NCBI RefSeq assembly: GCF_022827545.1
Contig: NZ_CP094669.1
Span: 2,818,001 to 2,882,000, forward strand
Reading direction: 5' to 3'
Source: Hymenobacter tibetensis
Lineage (GTDB): Bacteria; Bacteroidota; Bacteroidia; Cytophagales; Hymenobacteraceae
Length of the DNA stretch: 64,000 nucleotides
Both the position numbers and the translations under genes were made by a program. Positions 27,207-35,375 of the stretch are shown here, piece after piece (within the stretch, counting starts at the first letter, position 1; each line of letters starts with the position of its first letter). The notes beneath the pieces were generated by a model, which saw only the letters and a list, made by a program, of their open reading frames with translations, did no database searches and had not been told where the DNA came from.

Positions 27207-28118
27207 TTAGTACGCTTTAGACTGCCATTCTATTAAGGCCACGCGCATGGTAGGCAACTGGGTGCGAAAAGAAGCATCGTCTTTGTCGCCCATCTTAATG
27301 GCCTTGCGGCCATACACGATGGCCGTGTCATAATCAAGTTTGGAAGCCAACAACCGAGCTTTGATCCAATTGTTGGTATATACATCACGCAGGCGAATGG
27401 ACTCATTGATGTAAGAAAGAGCTTTTTCGCCGCTGAGGTTATTGCGCACTAGATATTCGGCGGCTTGTGCCAGCAGCTGCCAATCGTTGGGACGAGCGGC
27501 TACGGCCTGTTCGATGCCCGCTAGCACGCGCGCCTGCGCGTTGGTGTTGAGGTAGAGGCTAACGGTTTTCTTTTCCCAGCTTAGGTTGAGATGGGCGCTA
27601 GTGGTGGTAAGGTCGGAAAACCAGTAAAGCAGCGTTTCGTGATGAGTAGAGGTTTCCGGAACTACGGGAAGACGCAGCACATCGTCCTGCTCGTTGTAGC
27701 CTTCCGCGCCCCAGTGCGTGGTTACCTTATTGAAAATAAGCTCCCAGTCTTGGTCGGAGCGGGGCATCACATAGAACGAGTACTTGCCAGCGGGCAGCAG
27801 TTTGCCATTGACCCGCACCGAGTCGGAGAAGGTGATGATGGTGTTTTCATTGGCTCCTGCCCGCCACACTTGGTTGTAGGGAACCAGGCCTTCCCAAATA
27901 ACACGGTTTTTAACACTTGGAGCGTGGTAATCAACTGTTACATCCGTAAGTCCGATGGCGTGCTGCAGCACCACATGGGGGCTGGGCTGGGGCAGCGGAA
28001 ACAAGGATTCGGTTGGAGCCGAGGGGGGCGAAGTGGTTTGGGCCACGGCGGCGGGCAGTGGGAGCAGCCCCAGCAACAAGCCTGCAACAGGTAGGATTCG
28101 GCAAAGAGAACAACGCAT
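27207..28118 (-). CDS. DUF2911 domain protein with TPR-like C-terminus, secreted
   Basis: A 303-residue exported protein. A signal peptide (LPVAGLLLGLLPLPAAVAQ) is followed by a DUF2911 domain of about 140 residues, recognised by TVDYHAPSVKNRVIWEGLVP and VWRAGANENTIITFSDSV. The last 110 residues form two helical repeats resembling TPRs (NDWQLLAQAAEYLVRNNL). The function of DUF2911 is not known; the protein is probably periplasmic. It is transcribed divergently from the histidine operon. Confidence 0.85.
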   Translation of the reverse strand: MRCSLCRILPVAGLLLGLLPLPAAVAQTTSPPSAPTESLFPLPQPSPHVVLQHAIGLTDVTVDYHAPSVKNRVIWEGLVPYNQVWRAGANENTIITFSDSVRVNGKLLPAGKYSFYVMPRSDQDWELIFNKVTTHWGAEGYNEQDDVLRLPVVPETSTHHETLLYWFSDLTTTSAHLNLSWEKKTVSLYLNTNAQARVLAGIEQAVAARPNDWQLLAQAAEYLVRNNLSGEKALSYINESIRLRDVYTNNWIKARLLASKLDYDTAIVYGRKAIKMGDKDDASFRTQLPTMRVALIEWQSKAY

Positions 28119-28279
28119 ACTAGCTATTCAGTAGCAACAGGTGAGTAGGAGAGCGGAGCAAACGATGCCCTGGCTGGAGACAGAGCGAAACCAACCCCAG
28201 AAACAATAGTGCCAGAAGTAGGTTGCAACGGAGTACTTCGATAAAAGTCCAGCTTCTTACGAAGATTTTCTGAAAAAAA

Positions 28280-28310
28280 TTTCGTTTCGTCAGCTGAGCT
28301 TGTACTTTTG
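28280..28310 (+). promoter_or_regulatory. Promoter of the histidine operon
   Basis: TTTC at 28280-28283, 19 nt, then TACTTTTG at 28303-28310. This fits the Bacteroidota sigma consensus TTTG-N19-TAnnTTTG with one mismatch. Transcription would start near 28316, giving an untranslated leader of about 320 nt before hisG. Confidence 0.7.
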
Positions 28311-28315
28311 CGCCA

Positions 28316-28637
28316 TTCCTTGTTGTATATGCCTGCTTTTGCCGCGCCTACTTTCTGCTTTATCAGCCCCGTGGCTGCTTCCGCCCTTGGCGAAGCAGCG
28401 GGGTTGCGCGCGGCACTCCATCATGAGCACGGCCACCATTCCTCTTTTTAGAGGAATAACGCACCATATTGCCCCGTTGGGTTCACCAGATCTGGTGGCC
28501 CGGTCACCCCAAAAAGGTGGCCCCACTCGTCGTTGCTTGTCTTGCCGCGGCCACTTCCCCTCTTTTTCTCGCCTGGAAGCACGTGTGCGGTTATCAACCT
28601 CTCACCAACCACTTCCCCACCTGTCACCCCAACCTTT
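28316..28637 (+). promoter_or_regulatory. Long hisG leader with competing stems and a possible leader peptide
   Basis: The leader contains complementary segments that can pair in more than one way: GGCCACC (28431-28437), GGTGGCC (28494-28500), GGTGGCC (28516-28522) and GGCCAC (28549-28554). The last is followed by a pyrimidine run ending TCTTTTT (28561-28567). A strong hairpin lies at about 28365-28403, and a short perfect one (ATTCCTC/GAGGAAT) at 28438-28457. A reading frame from ATG 28423 contains adjacent His codons (28462-28467). This resembles an attenuator in layout, but only two His codons are present and the terminator stem has a large loop, so the mechanism is not established. Confidence 0.45.
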
Positions 28638-29489
28638 ATGATTCGTCTTGCCATCCAGAAGTCAGGCCGCCTGAGCGAAGACTCGCTGAACCTGATTCGG
28701 GAGTGCGGTATCAGCTTTATTGCTAGCTCGTACAAGCTCAAAACCGAAGCCACTAACTTCCCGCTCGAAATCCTGTACCTGCGCGACGATGATATTCCGG
28801 GCTACGTACAGGATGGGGTGGCCGACCTGGGCATTGTGGGTCAGAACGTGTTGGTGGAAGCGGGGTACCCGGAGTTGGAGTTGGAGCCGCTGGGTTTCAG
28901 TAAGTGCCGCCTAAGTCTGGCCGTAGCGCGGGCCGCCCACTACGATTCCGTAGCTGACCTGCAAAACAAGAACATTGCCACCTCGTACCCGGCCATCCTC
29001 GGCAAATACCTGGCCGAGCACGGCGTACAGGCCAACCTGCATACCATCAGCGGGTCAGTGGAAATTGCGCCCAGCATCGGGTTGGCCGAGGCCATCTGCG
29101 ACATTGTCAGCAGCGGCTCTACGTTGCTTGGCAACGGCCTGCGGGAGGTGGAAACCGTATTTCGTTCGGAAGCAGTATTAATTGCCAATCAACACCTGAA
29201 CGAGGAAAAGCGGGAGCTACTCGAGCAACTACAGTTCCGGATGCAGGCTGTCCGCCGGGCTCGCCGCAACAAGTATATTCTGCTGAATGCGCCCACGGCT
29301 TCTTTGGCCGCGGTGAAAGCATTGCTGCCCGGTATCAAATCCCCCACGGTCACGGCGTTGGCTGAGGAAGGCTGGGTGTCGGTGCAGTCGGTGGTGAATG
29401 AGGATGATTTCTGGCACATCACGGGCCAGCTGAAAGCAGTTGGGGCCGAGGGCATCCTGGTGCTGCCTATCGAGAAAATGATTAGTTGA
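28638..29489 (+). CDS. hisG: ATP phosphoribosyltransferase, long form
   Basis: A 283-residue enzyme for the first step of histidine synthesis, joining ATP and PRPP. The start MIRLAIQKSGRLSEDSLNLI and phrases GVADLGIVGQNVLVE and EAICDIVSSGSTLLGNGL (PRPP loop) are family marks. The length, and the last 75 residues (YILLNAPTASLAAVKALLPG), show the long form with a C-terminal regulatory domain for histidine feedback, so HisZ is not needed. It is the first gene of the operon. ATG at 28638 is fixed by the conserved N-terminus. Confidence 0.95.
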   Translation: MIRLAIQKSGRLSEDSLNLIRECGISFIASSYKLKTEATNFPLEILYLRDDDIPGYVQDGVADLGIVGQNVLVEAGYPELELEPLGFSKCRLSLAVARAAHYDSVADLQNKNIATSYPAILGKYLAEHGVQANLHTISGSVEIAPSIGLAEAICDIVSSGSTLLGNGLREVETVFRSEAVLIANQHLNEEKRELLEQLQFRMQAVRRARRNKYILLNAPTASLAAVKALLPGIKSPTVTALAEEGWVSVQSVVNEDDFWHITGQLKAVGAEGILVLPIEKMIS

Positions 29490-29603
29490 TTGCTGGTTGT
29501 TGGGCTGTTGATTGTTACTCCCTTATAGTGAGTGAGTATGCAACTTTCATCAATCAGCACCTTAGCAAGCACCAATCAACCTTCACCAATCAACAACTAC
29601 CTC

Positions 29604-30929
29604 ATGCAAATCTTTCAATACCCGGCCCAACAGGAGTGGGCAGCCCTGCAAGAGCGAGCTGCCGCCCAACAAGCCCAGGATATCGAGTTGCGGGTGCAGC
29701 AAATTTTCGAGGACGTACGCCAGCGGGGCGACGCGGCTTTGGTGGACTACACTCAGCGCTTCGACGGGGCCGACGTACGTGCGGGGTTGCGCGTAACGGC
29801 CGAGGAAATTCAGGCGGCCGTGGCGCAGGTGCCGTCAGAGCTACAAACCGCTATTCGGCAGGCCCACGCCAACATCTGGAAATTTCACGCCACCCAACGC
29901 GAGGAAGAAAAGCGGGTGGAAACCATGCCGGGCGTAACATGCTGGCGGCGGGCAGTGCCCGTACAGCGGGTGGGCCTCTACATTCCGGGCGGTACGGCGC
30001 CGTTGTTCAGTACCTTATTAATGCTAGGTGTGCCGGCGCGGTTGGCGGCCTGTCCGGAGGTAGTGCTGTGCACTCCGCCGCAGAAAGATGGTACGGTGAA
30101 TCCGGTGATACTCTTCACGGCGCAGTTGCTCAACATCAGCACCATCATCAAGGCGGGCGGCGCCCAAGCTATAGCCGCGCTGAGTGGGGGCACGGAAAGC
30201 GTACCGGGCGTAGATAAGATCTTCGGTCCCGGCAACCGCTACGTAACGGCCGCCAAGCAGTTGGCTACGCGCTATGGCCTCGCCATTGACATGCCTGCCG
30301 GTCCTTCGGAAGTGCTCGTTATTGCCGATGAAACTGCTAATCCGGCCTTTGTGGCCGCTGACCTGCTGAGCCAAGCCGAGCACGGCCCTGATTCGCAGGT
30401 GATACTTTTGTCGGACTCGATGACGATTATCGAGCAAACGCAAGTGGAAGTTGCCCGCCAGTTGGCTGATCTGCCGCGGGCCGCGGTAGCCGCGCAGGCT
30501 TTAGAGGAAAGCCGTGCTATCCTGCTGCGTACTCCCGAGGAAATGCTGTTCTTCTCCAACCAGTACGCGCCCGAACACTTGATTTTGGCCGTACGCAACC
30601 CCGAGCAATTGGGGGAGGGCGTTACCAGCGCCGGGTCGGTGTTCCTCGGCCACCTAACGCCTGAGGCGGCCGGCGACTACGCGTCGGGTACCAACCACAC
30701 GCTGCCGACCAACGGCTATGCCCGCAACTACAGCGGCGTCTCGCTGGATTCGTTCCTGAAGAAAATCACCTTCCAGCGTATCAACACCGAAGGTCTGCTG
30801 CACGTGGGCCCGGTAGTGGAAACAATGGCTGAAGCCGAAGGCTTGCAGGCCCACGCCCGCGCCGTCACGTTGCGCCTAGATTCCATCCACGCCGAGCAAA
30901 CAGCAATTAGCAACCCGGTGCACAGCTAG
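29604..30929 (+). CDS. hisD: Histidinol dehydrogenase
   Basis: A 441-residue NAD- and zinc-dependent enzyme oxidising histidinol to histidine, the last pathway step. Marks are RVGLYIPGGTAPLFSTLLML, IKAGGAQAIAALSGGT, KIFGPGNRYVTAAKQL, DMPAGPSEVLVIAD, LSQAEHGPDSQ (zinc Gln and His) and the catalytic pair in NQYAPEHLIL. ATG at 29604 gives the usual start; an earlier in-frame ATG would add residues without family similarity. The gap from hisG is 114 nt. Confidence 0.95.
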   Translation: MQIFQYPAQQEWAALQERAAAQQAQDIELRVQQIFEDVRQRGDAALVDYTQRFDGADVRAGLRVTAEEIQAAVAQVPSELQTAIRQAHANIWKFHATQREEEKRVETMPGVTCWRRAVPVQRVGLYIPGGTAPLFSTLLMLGVPARLAACPEVVLCTPPQKDGTVNPVILFTAQLLNISTIIKAGGAQAIAALSGGTESVPGVDKIFGPGNRYVTAAKQLATRYGLAIDMPAGPSEVLVIADETANPAFVAADLLSQAEHGPDSQVILLSDSMTIIEQTQVEVARQLADLPRAAVAAQALEESRAILLRTPEEMLFFSNQYAPEHLILAVRNPEQLGEGVTSAGSVFLGHLTPEAAGDYASGTNHTLPTNGYARNYSGVSLDSFLKKITFQRINTEGLLHVGPVVETMAEAEGLQAHARAVTLRLDSIHAEQTAISNPVHS

Positions 30930-30995
30930 GACAAACCAGCCCGAATCCGCTTGCCGCCCCTGTAGCTGCGTTCTTGTTTTCGGGCTGGTTTGTCC
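30929..30995 (+). terminator. Hairpin between hisD and hisC
   Basis: 16-nt perfect arms (30929-30944 and 30980-30995) enclose a 35-nt loop. There is no T-run after it and the histidine genes continue downstream. It may therefore stabilise or process the message, or partly reduce read-through, rather than end transcription. Confidence 0.5.
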
Positions 30996-31043
30996 ACCGC
31001 TGCGTTGCCTTACTTCTTCGTTGTTGCTTGACAGTTGAAAACC

Positions 31044-32096
31044 ATGTTTGATTTAGATAGCCTTGTGCGCCCCAACATTCGGGTAATGAAACCATATTCT
31101 TCGGCCCGCGACGAGTTTCAGGGCGAAGCCCGGGTGATGCTCGATGCCAACGAAAACAGCCTCGGTAGCACGGGTCCCGCCCAGTTCAACCGCTACCCTG
31201 ATCCGCAGCAGCACGCCGTGAAACGCGTGTTGGCGGAATTAAAAGGAGTGGAGCCCACCCACATCTTCCTCGGCAATGGTTCCGACGAAGCCATTGACTT
31301 GTTGGTACGGCTCACTTGTACACCCGGCCAAGACAGCATTCTGCTCTTGCCCCCGACCTACGGCATGTACGAAGTTGCCGCCAACCTCAACGACGTTGGC
31401 ATTGAGCGGGTGCCACTCACGGCTGACTTCCAACTCTCGCCGGATATTGTAGCCCAGGTGCTGGCCTCGAAAGCGAAGCTCGTGTTCCTCTGCTCGCCGA
31501 ACAACCCGACCGGCAACTTGCTGCACGCCGCGGCCATCGAGGAAATTCTGGTAGGTTTCTCCGGGCTAGTAGTGGTAGATGAAGCCTACGCCGATTTTGC
31601 CGCCGCGCCTAGCTGGACCACCCGCCTAGCTGAATTCCCCAACCTAGTGGTGTTGCAGACCTTCTCGAAAGCGTGGGGGTTGGCGGGCTTGCGTCTAGGC
31701 ATGGCTTTCGCCGCACCCGATATTGTGCGCTACCTCAACAAGATCAAGCCTCCTTATAATATATCGGAAGCCACCCAGCAGCACGCCCTCACGGCGTTGC
31801 ACAATGCCCCGCACTTCGAGCAGCTCCGCGAGCAACTCCTCCAGGGCCGCCACTGGCTGGCTGCGCGGTTGCCGTCGCTGGCTATTGTGGAAGAAGTGTT
31901 CCCGTCGGATGCCAACTTTCTGCTGGTACGGTTCCGCCCCGATGCCACGGCCGTCTATGACTATCTGCTTGGACAAGGCATTGTTGTTCGCAACCGCACC
32001 ACCCAGCCGGGCTGCGTGGGTACGCTGCGCCTGACCGTGGGCACGCCCGCCGAGAACGAACACCTGCTGGCTGCGCTGGCCGCATACCAAGATTAG
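31044..32096 (+). CDS. hisC: Histidinol-phosphate aminotransferase
   Basis: A 350-residue PLP enzyme of fold type I that converts imidazole acetol phosphate to histidinol phosphate. Seen motifs are LDANENSLGS near the N-terminus, IFLGNGSDEAIDLLVR, FLCSPNNPTGNLL, VVVDEAYADF, and FSKAWGLAGLRLG with the PLP-binding Lys. ATG at 31044 is preferred over TTG at 31035. The kinase gene begins 25 nt after its stop. Confidence 0.95.
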   Translation: MFDLDSLVRPNIRVMKPYSSARDEFQGEARVMLDANENSLGSTGPAQFNRYPDPQQHAVKRVLAELKGVEPTHIFLGNGSDEAIDLLVRLTCTPGQDSILLLPPTYGMYEVAANLNDVGIERVPLTADFQLSPDIVAQVLASKAKLVFLCSPNNPTGNLLHAAAIEEILVGFSGLVVVDEAYADFAAAPSWTTRLAEFPNLVVLQTFSKAWGLAGLRLGMAFAAPDIVRYLNKIKPPYNISEATQQHALTALHNAPHFEQLREQLLQGRHWLAARLPSLAIVEEVFPSDANFLLVRFRPDATAVYDYLLGQGIVVRNRTTQPGCVGTLRLTVGTPAENEHLLAALAAYQD

Positions 32097-32121
32097 CCGT
32101 CGGCCTCCTAAAACCAGCAAC

Positions 32122-32574
32122 ATGCAGCTTGTTCTGTTCTGCGGGATTCAAGCCACGGGTAAGTCCACTTTCTACCAGCAGCAGTTTTTCCATTCGCACG
32201 TGCGCATCAGCCTGGACCTGCTGCGCACGCGCAACCGGGAGTGGCGTCTGTTGCAGTTGTGCCTGGAAACCCAGATGCGCTGCGTGATTGACAACACCAA
32301 TCCTACCCGGGCCGAACGAGCCATCTACATAGAGCCTGCCCGCGCCGCGGGGTTCACGATAGTCGGCTACTTTTTTCAGTCTGCTACTGCCGAGGCCTTG
32401 GTTCGCAATCAGCAACGTCCGTTGGAGCGCCAGGTTCCTGAGCGTGGTATCCGGGGCACCCGCAACCGGCTGGAGTTGCCTAACCGCGCCGAAGGCTTCG
32501 ATCAACTCTATTACATACAGCCGCTCGGCAACCAGAAATTCGCAATCAACGATTGGCAGGATGAAGTTCACTGA
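32122..32574 (+). CDS. PNKP-like polynucleotide 5'-kinase
   Basis: A 150-residue P-loop phosphotransferase. The Walker A loop GIQATGKS (residues 8-15) is followed by SLDLLR (Asp32 and Arg35), which match the general-base Asp and substrate Arg of T4 polynucleotide kinase. The phrase VIDNTNPTRAERAIY (57-70) is very close to the corresponding loop of the PNKP kinase domain. The lid region has several Arg (RNQQRPLERQVPERGIRG). The protein is kinase-only, without a 3'-phosphatase. It probably phosphorylates 5'-OH ends of RNA or DNA. It lies between hisC and hisB and overlaps the Thg1-like gene by 14 nt, implying a joint job. A small-molecule kinase is the alternative. Confidence 0.75.
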   Translation: MQLVLFCGIQATGKSTFYQQQFFHSHVRISLDLLRTRNREWRLLQLCLETQMRCVIDNTNPTRAERAIYIEPARAAGFTIVGYFFQSATAEALVRNQQRPLERQVPERGIRGTRNRLELPNRAEGFDQLYYIQPLGNQKFAINDWQDEVH

Positions 32575-33325
32575 CCTTAACGCGCGGCTGCGCGTATTCG
32601 AAACTGCCCACGACCACTGTGCTTTGCCAGGCCTCTACCTAGTGGCCCGGCTTGACGGCCGCGGCTTCACGCGCCTCACCAAAGAAACCCATCCGTTTGA
32701 AGCTCCCTTTGACAACCAGATGCGGGACTACATGGTGGAAACCACGCGTCAGTTGCTGGACTGCGGCTTTCGCATGGTGTACGGCTATACGCAGAGCGAC
32801 GAAATTTCCTTGCTGCTGCACCCGCAGGAAGATTCCTTTGGTCGGAAGCTGCGTAAGTACACCTCTATACTAGCGGGGGAAGCCTCCGCTCGTTTTTCCT
32901 TGCTCTTAGGATCAGTGGGCGTGTTCGACTGTCGGATTTCCCAACTACCCCGCCAACAGGATGTGGTTGACTATTTCCGATGGCGGCAGGAAGATGCGGG
33001 CCGTAACTCGCTTAGCGCGCACTGTTACTGGCTGCTGCGCAAGCAAGGCTGCTCGGTAGCGGAGGCCACGGCTCAGGTGAAAGGACGTAGTGTAGCCGCC
33101 AAGCACGATTTACTTTTCGGGCAGGGAATCAACTACAACGAGTTGCCGGCTTGGCAGAAGAGGGGAGTGGGCCTCCACTGGGAAGCATACGCCAAGTCTG
33201 GAGTGAATCCGTTCAGCCAGGAGGTGGTGGAAAGCACCCGCCGCCGATTGGCCATCAATCACGAGTTGCCCGTGGGTGATGCCTACACCGACTACGTTTG
33301 TTCCTTGCTGCCCGCACTCCAGTAA
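32561..33325 (+). CDS. Thg1-like 3'-5' RNA polymerase (tRNA-His guanylyltransferase family)
   Basis: A 254-residue Thg1 family protein. These enzymes add nucleotides to the 5' end of tRNA in the 3'-to-5' direction; bacterial members (TLPs) repair truncated tRNA 5' ends using the other strand as template. Metal-binding residues are intact: Asp32-Gly33 in VARLDGRGFTRLTKE and Asp80-Glu81 in YGYTQSDEISLLL. The eukaryotic HINNLYN motif is replaced by a bacterial-type stretch (GRNSLSAHCYWLLRK). ATG at 32561 lies inside the kinase gene (14-nt overlap). Its position within a histidine operon is unusual; bacteria normally encode G-1 of tRNA-His in the gene. Confidence 0.9.
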   Translation: MKFTDLNARLRVFETAHDHCALPGLYLVARLDGRGFTRLTKETHPFEAPFDNQMRDYMVETTRQLLDCGFRMVYGYTQSDEISLLLHPQEDSFGRKLRKYTSILAGEASARFSLLLGSVGVFDCRISQLPRQQDVVDYFRWRQEDAGRNSLSAHCYWLLRKQGCSVAEATAQVKGRSVAAKHDLLFGQGINYNELPAWQKRGVGLHWEAYAKSGVNPFSQEVVESTRRRLAINHELPVGDAYTDYVCSLLPALQ

Positions 33326-33409
33326 AGCCTTGCCTTCAGTTTTATACCTTTCTCGTTCATCAACTCACCTGCGGGGCTTGCTATGCAGCCCAGCGGTATC
33401 TTGCACTCC

Positions 33410-34516
33410 ATGAAAAAAGTTCTCTTCATCGACCGCGACGGCACCATTCTGATTGAGCCCCCCATCGACTTTCAGATTGACGCCCTGACCCGGGAGAAGT
33501 TTCAGTTTGTACCAGGCGCCATTACCGGCCTCGCGCGCATTGCCCGGGAACTCGACTACGAACTAGTACTGGTTAGCAACCAAGATGGGCTGGGTACGGA
33601 AAGCTTTCCGGAAGATACCTTCTGGCCAGCCCATACCATGATGCTCGATATTCTGCGCTCGGAAGGGGTGGAGTTCGTGCATGAGCACATTGACCGTAGT
33701 TTCCCCCACGAAAACTTGGCTACGCGTAAGCCCGGTGTTGGCATGTTACAACATTATATGGGAGAGGCTAGCGGTTACGATTTGGCTAATTCTTTTGTCA
33801 TTGGGGATCGGCTCACAGATGTAGAGTTGGCACAAAACATAGGATGCCAGTCTATTCTTATTAGGAATGACCCTGACGAACGGGCTAGTTTGACGACAAC
33901 CAGCTGGGAAACTATATACCAATTCCTGCGGCTGCCTGTTCGCACCGCTGTAGTACAACGCGACACCAACGAAACCAAGATTCACATCGAGTTGAATCTG
34001 GACGGTAATGGCCGGCCGCAGATGCACACGGGACTAGGCTTTTTTGATCATATGCTTGATCAGCTTAGCAAGCATTCGGGGGTCGACATGAAGATTCAAG
34101 TGCAGGGCGACCTTCACATTGACGAGCACCATACAATAGAGGACACAGCCATTGCCTTGGGGGAAGCCTTCACCCAGGCGCTCGGCGACAAGCGAGGGTT
34201 GGCTCGTTATGGATTTCTACTACCCATGGATGATGTGCTGGCCCAAGCAGCAATCGATTTCTCGGGCCGGCCGTGGCTGATGTGGGAAGCAGATTTCAAG
34301 CGGGAGAGAATAGGGGATATGCCCACCGAAATGTTTTACCATTTCTTTAAAAGCTTCTCTGATGCGGCGCGTTGCAATCTGAACATCAAAGCCGAGGGCA
34401 CCAATGAGCACCATAAGATTGAAGCCATTTTTAAAGCGGTAGCTAAAGCCATGAAGATGGCACTGGTGCGGGATGCCGGGAAGATGGAAATTCCCAGCAC
34501 CAAAGGCATTTTGTAG
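33410..34516 (+). CDS. hisB: Bifunctional histidinol-phosphatase / imidazoleglycerol-phosphate dehydratase
   Basis: A 368-residue fusion. The N-terminal HAD phosphatase begins [13 protein letters not shown] (nucleophile Asp8, Asp10) and has [14 protein letters not shown]. The loop that holds zinc through cysteines in the Escherichia coli enzyme here reads [15 protein letters not shown], with no cysteine. The dehydratase part has the metal sites [28 protein letters not shown] and [14 protein letters not shown]. It catalyses two non-consecutive pathway steps. ATG at 33410 is favoured; an earlier ATG at 33383 adds nine residues. The last third of the phosphatase part is noticeably AT-richer than its neighbours. 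Confidence 0.95.
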   Translation: MKKVLFIDRDGTILIEPPIDFQIDALTREKFQFVPGAITGLARIARELDYELVLVSNQDGLGTESFPEDTFWPAHTMMLDILRSEGVEFVHEHIDRSFPHENLATRKPGVGMLQHYMGEASGYDLANSFVIGDRLTDVELAQNIGCQSILIRNDPDERASLTTTSWETIYQFLRLPVRTAVVQRDTNETKIHIELNLDGNGRPQMHTGLGFFDHMLDQLSKHSGVDMKIQVQGDLHIDEHHTIEDTAIALGEAFTQALGDKRGLARYGFLLPMDDVLAQAAIDFSGRPWLMWEADFKRERIGDMPTEMFYHFFKSFSDAARCNLNIKAEGTNEHHKIEAIFKAVAKAMKMALVRDAGKMEIPSTKGIL

Positions 34517-34637
34517 ACGTTACCCAAATGTATATACAAATGAGTAATCCATTGTGCCGCTCGTTTGTGTATTCAATACAAGGTTCCAACCCGAAGACAC
34601 GAAAGGAGAAACGGGCAGGAAAAGAAGTTTTTTCGAG

Positions 34638-34669
34638 TTTACCCATATACTTATACATATGGGTAAACT
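34638..34669 (+). repeat. AT-rich inverted repeat before hisH
   Basis: GTTTACCCATAT (34638-34649) and ATATGGGTAAAC (34658-34669) are perfect inverted arms around 8 nt, 25 nt upstream of hisH. A related motif (GTTACCCAAATGTATATAC) lies at 34519 just after hisB. They could be an operator or a processing hairpin; the whole 178-nt gap is AT-rich. Confidence 0.5.
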
Positions 34670-34694
34670 TCGATCTGATTCATTTACGTACAGT

Positions 34695-35282
34695 ATGGAA
34701 ATAGCAGTAATTGATTACAAAGGCGGTAATGTGCAGTCAGTACTTTTCGCCCTCGACCGGTTAGGGGTGCAGGCTACTCTAACGGCCAACCACGACGCCA
34801 TTCGGCGCGCCGATAAGATCTTGTTCCCAGGTGAAGGGGAAGCGGCTTCCGCAATGGAAGAACTGCGGGCCCAAGGCCTCGATCAGTTACTACCTACGCT
34901 CACGCAGCCCTTCTTGGGTATCTGTTTAGGTATGCAGCTACTGGGGCAGCACAGCGAGGAGAATAACGCCGATCTGCTTGGGATCTTACCTTTCGATGTG
35001 GTGCGCTTTCCTGCTAGCCCAGACCACAAGGTTCCGCACATGGGGTGGAACACGTTGCAACAGCTACGGTCGCCGCTCTTTGCTGGCTTGCAGGAACAAG
35101 ATTACGTGTACTTCGTGCACAGCTATTATGCGCCCGTTGGAAACTACACGATTGCGGAAGCCACATATCCCGCGCCCTTCAGTGCTGCCGTTCAGCACAA
35201 GAATTTCTACGCCGTGCAGTTCCATACTGAAAAGAGCGGCCCAGTGGGTACCCGTATCCTAGAAAACTTTTTGAAGATGTGA
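34695..35282 (+). CDS. hisH: Imidazole glycerol phosphate synthase, glutaminase subunit
   Basis: A 195-residue class I glutamine amidotransferase that supplies ammonia to HisF. The triad is visible: Cys77 in LGICLGMQLL, His177 and Glu179 in VQFHTEKSG. The N-terminus IAVIDYKGGNVQSV and the loop FPGEGEAASAME are family marks. ATG at 34695 is chosen; the open frame extends upstream over the AT-rich hairpin region without homology. Confidence 0.95.
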   Translation: MEIAVIDYKGGNVQSVLFALDRLGVQATLTANHDAIRRADKILFPGEGEAASAMEELRAQGLDQLLPTLTQPFLGICLGMQLLGQHSEENNADLLGILPFDVVRFPASPDHKVPHMGWNTLQQLRSPLFAGLQEQDYVYFVHSYYAPVGNYTIAEATYPAPFSAAVQHKNFYAVQFHTEKSGPVGTRILENFLKM

Positions 35283-35375
35283 GGGGGTGCTGGCTGATAG
35301 GGCCAAGCGCAGAAGTAGCAAGGCAGCATCAGCAGGTAAGTACCCCTTCAACAACCAACAATCGATTAGCATCAC

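Noticed and set aside
28300..28641. 113-codon frame in the hisG leader as a normal gene
   Set aside because: It covers the structured leader, lacks a domain and runs into hisG. I treat only the part from ATG 28423 as a possible leader peptide.
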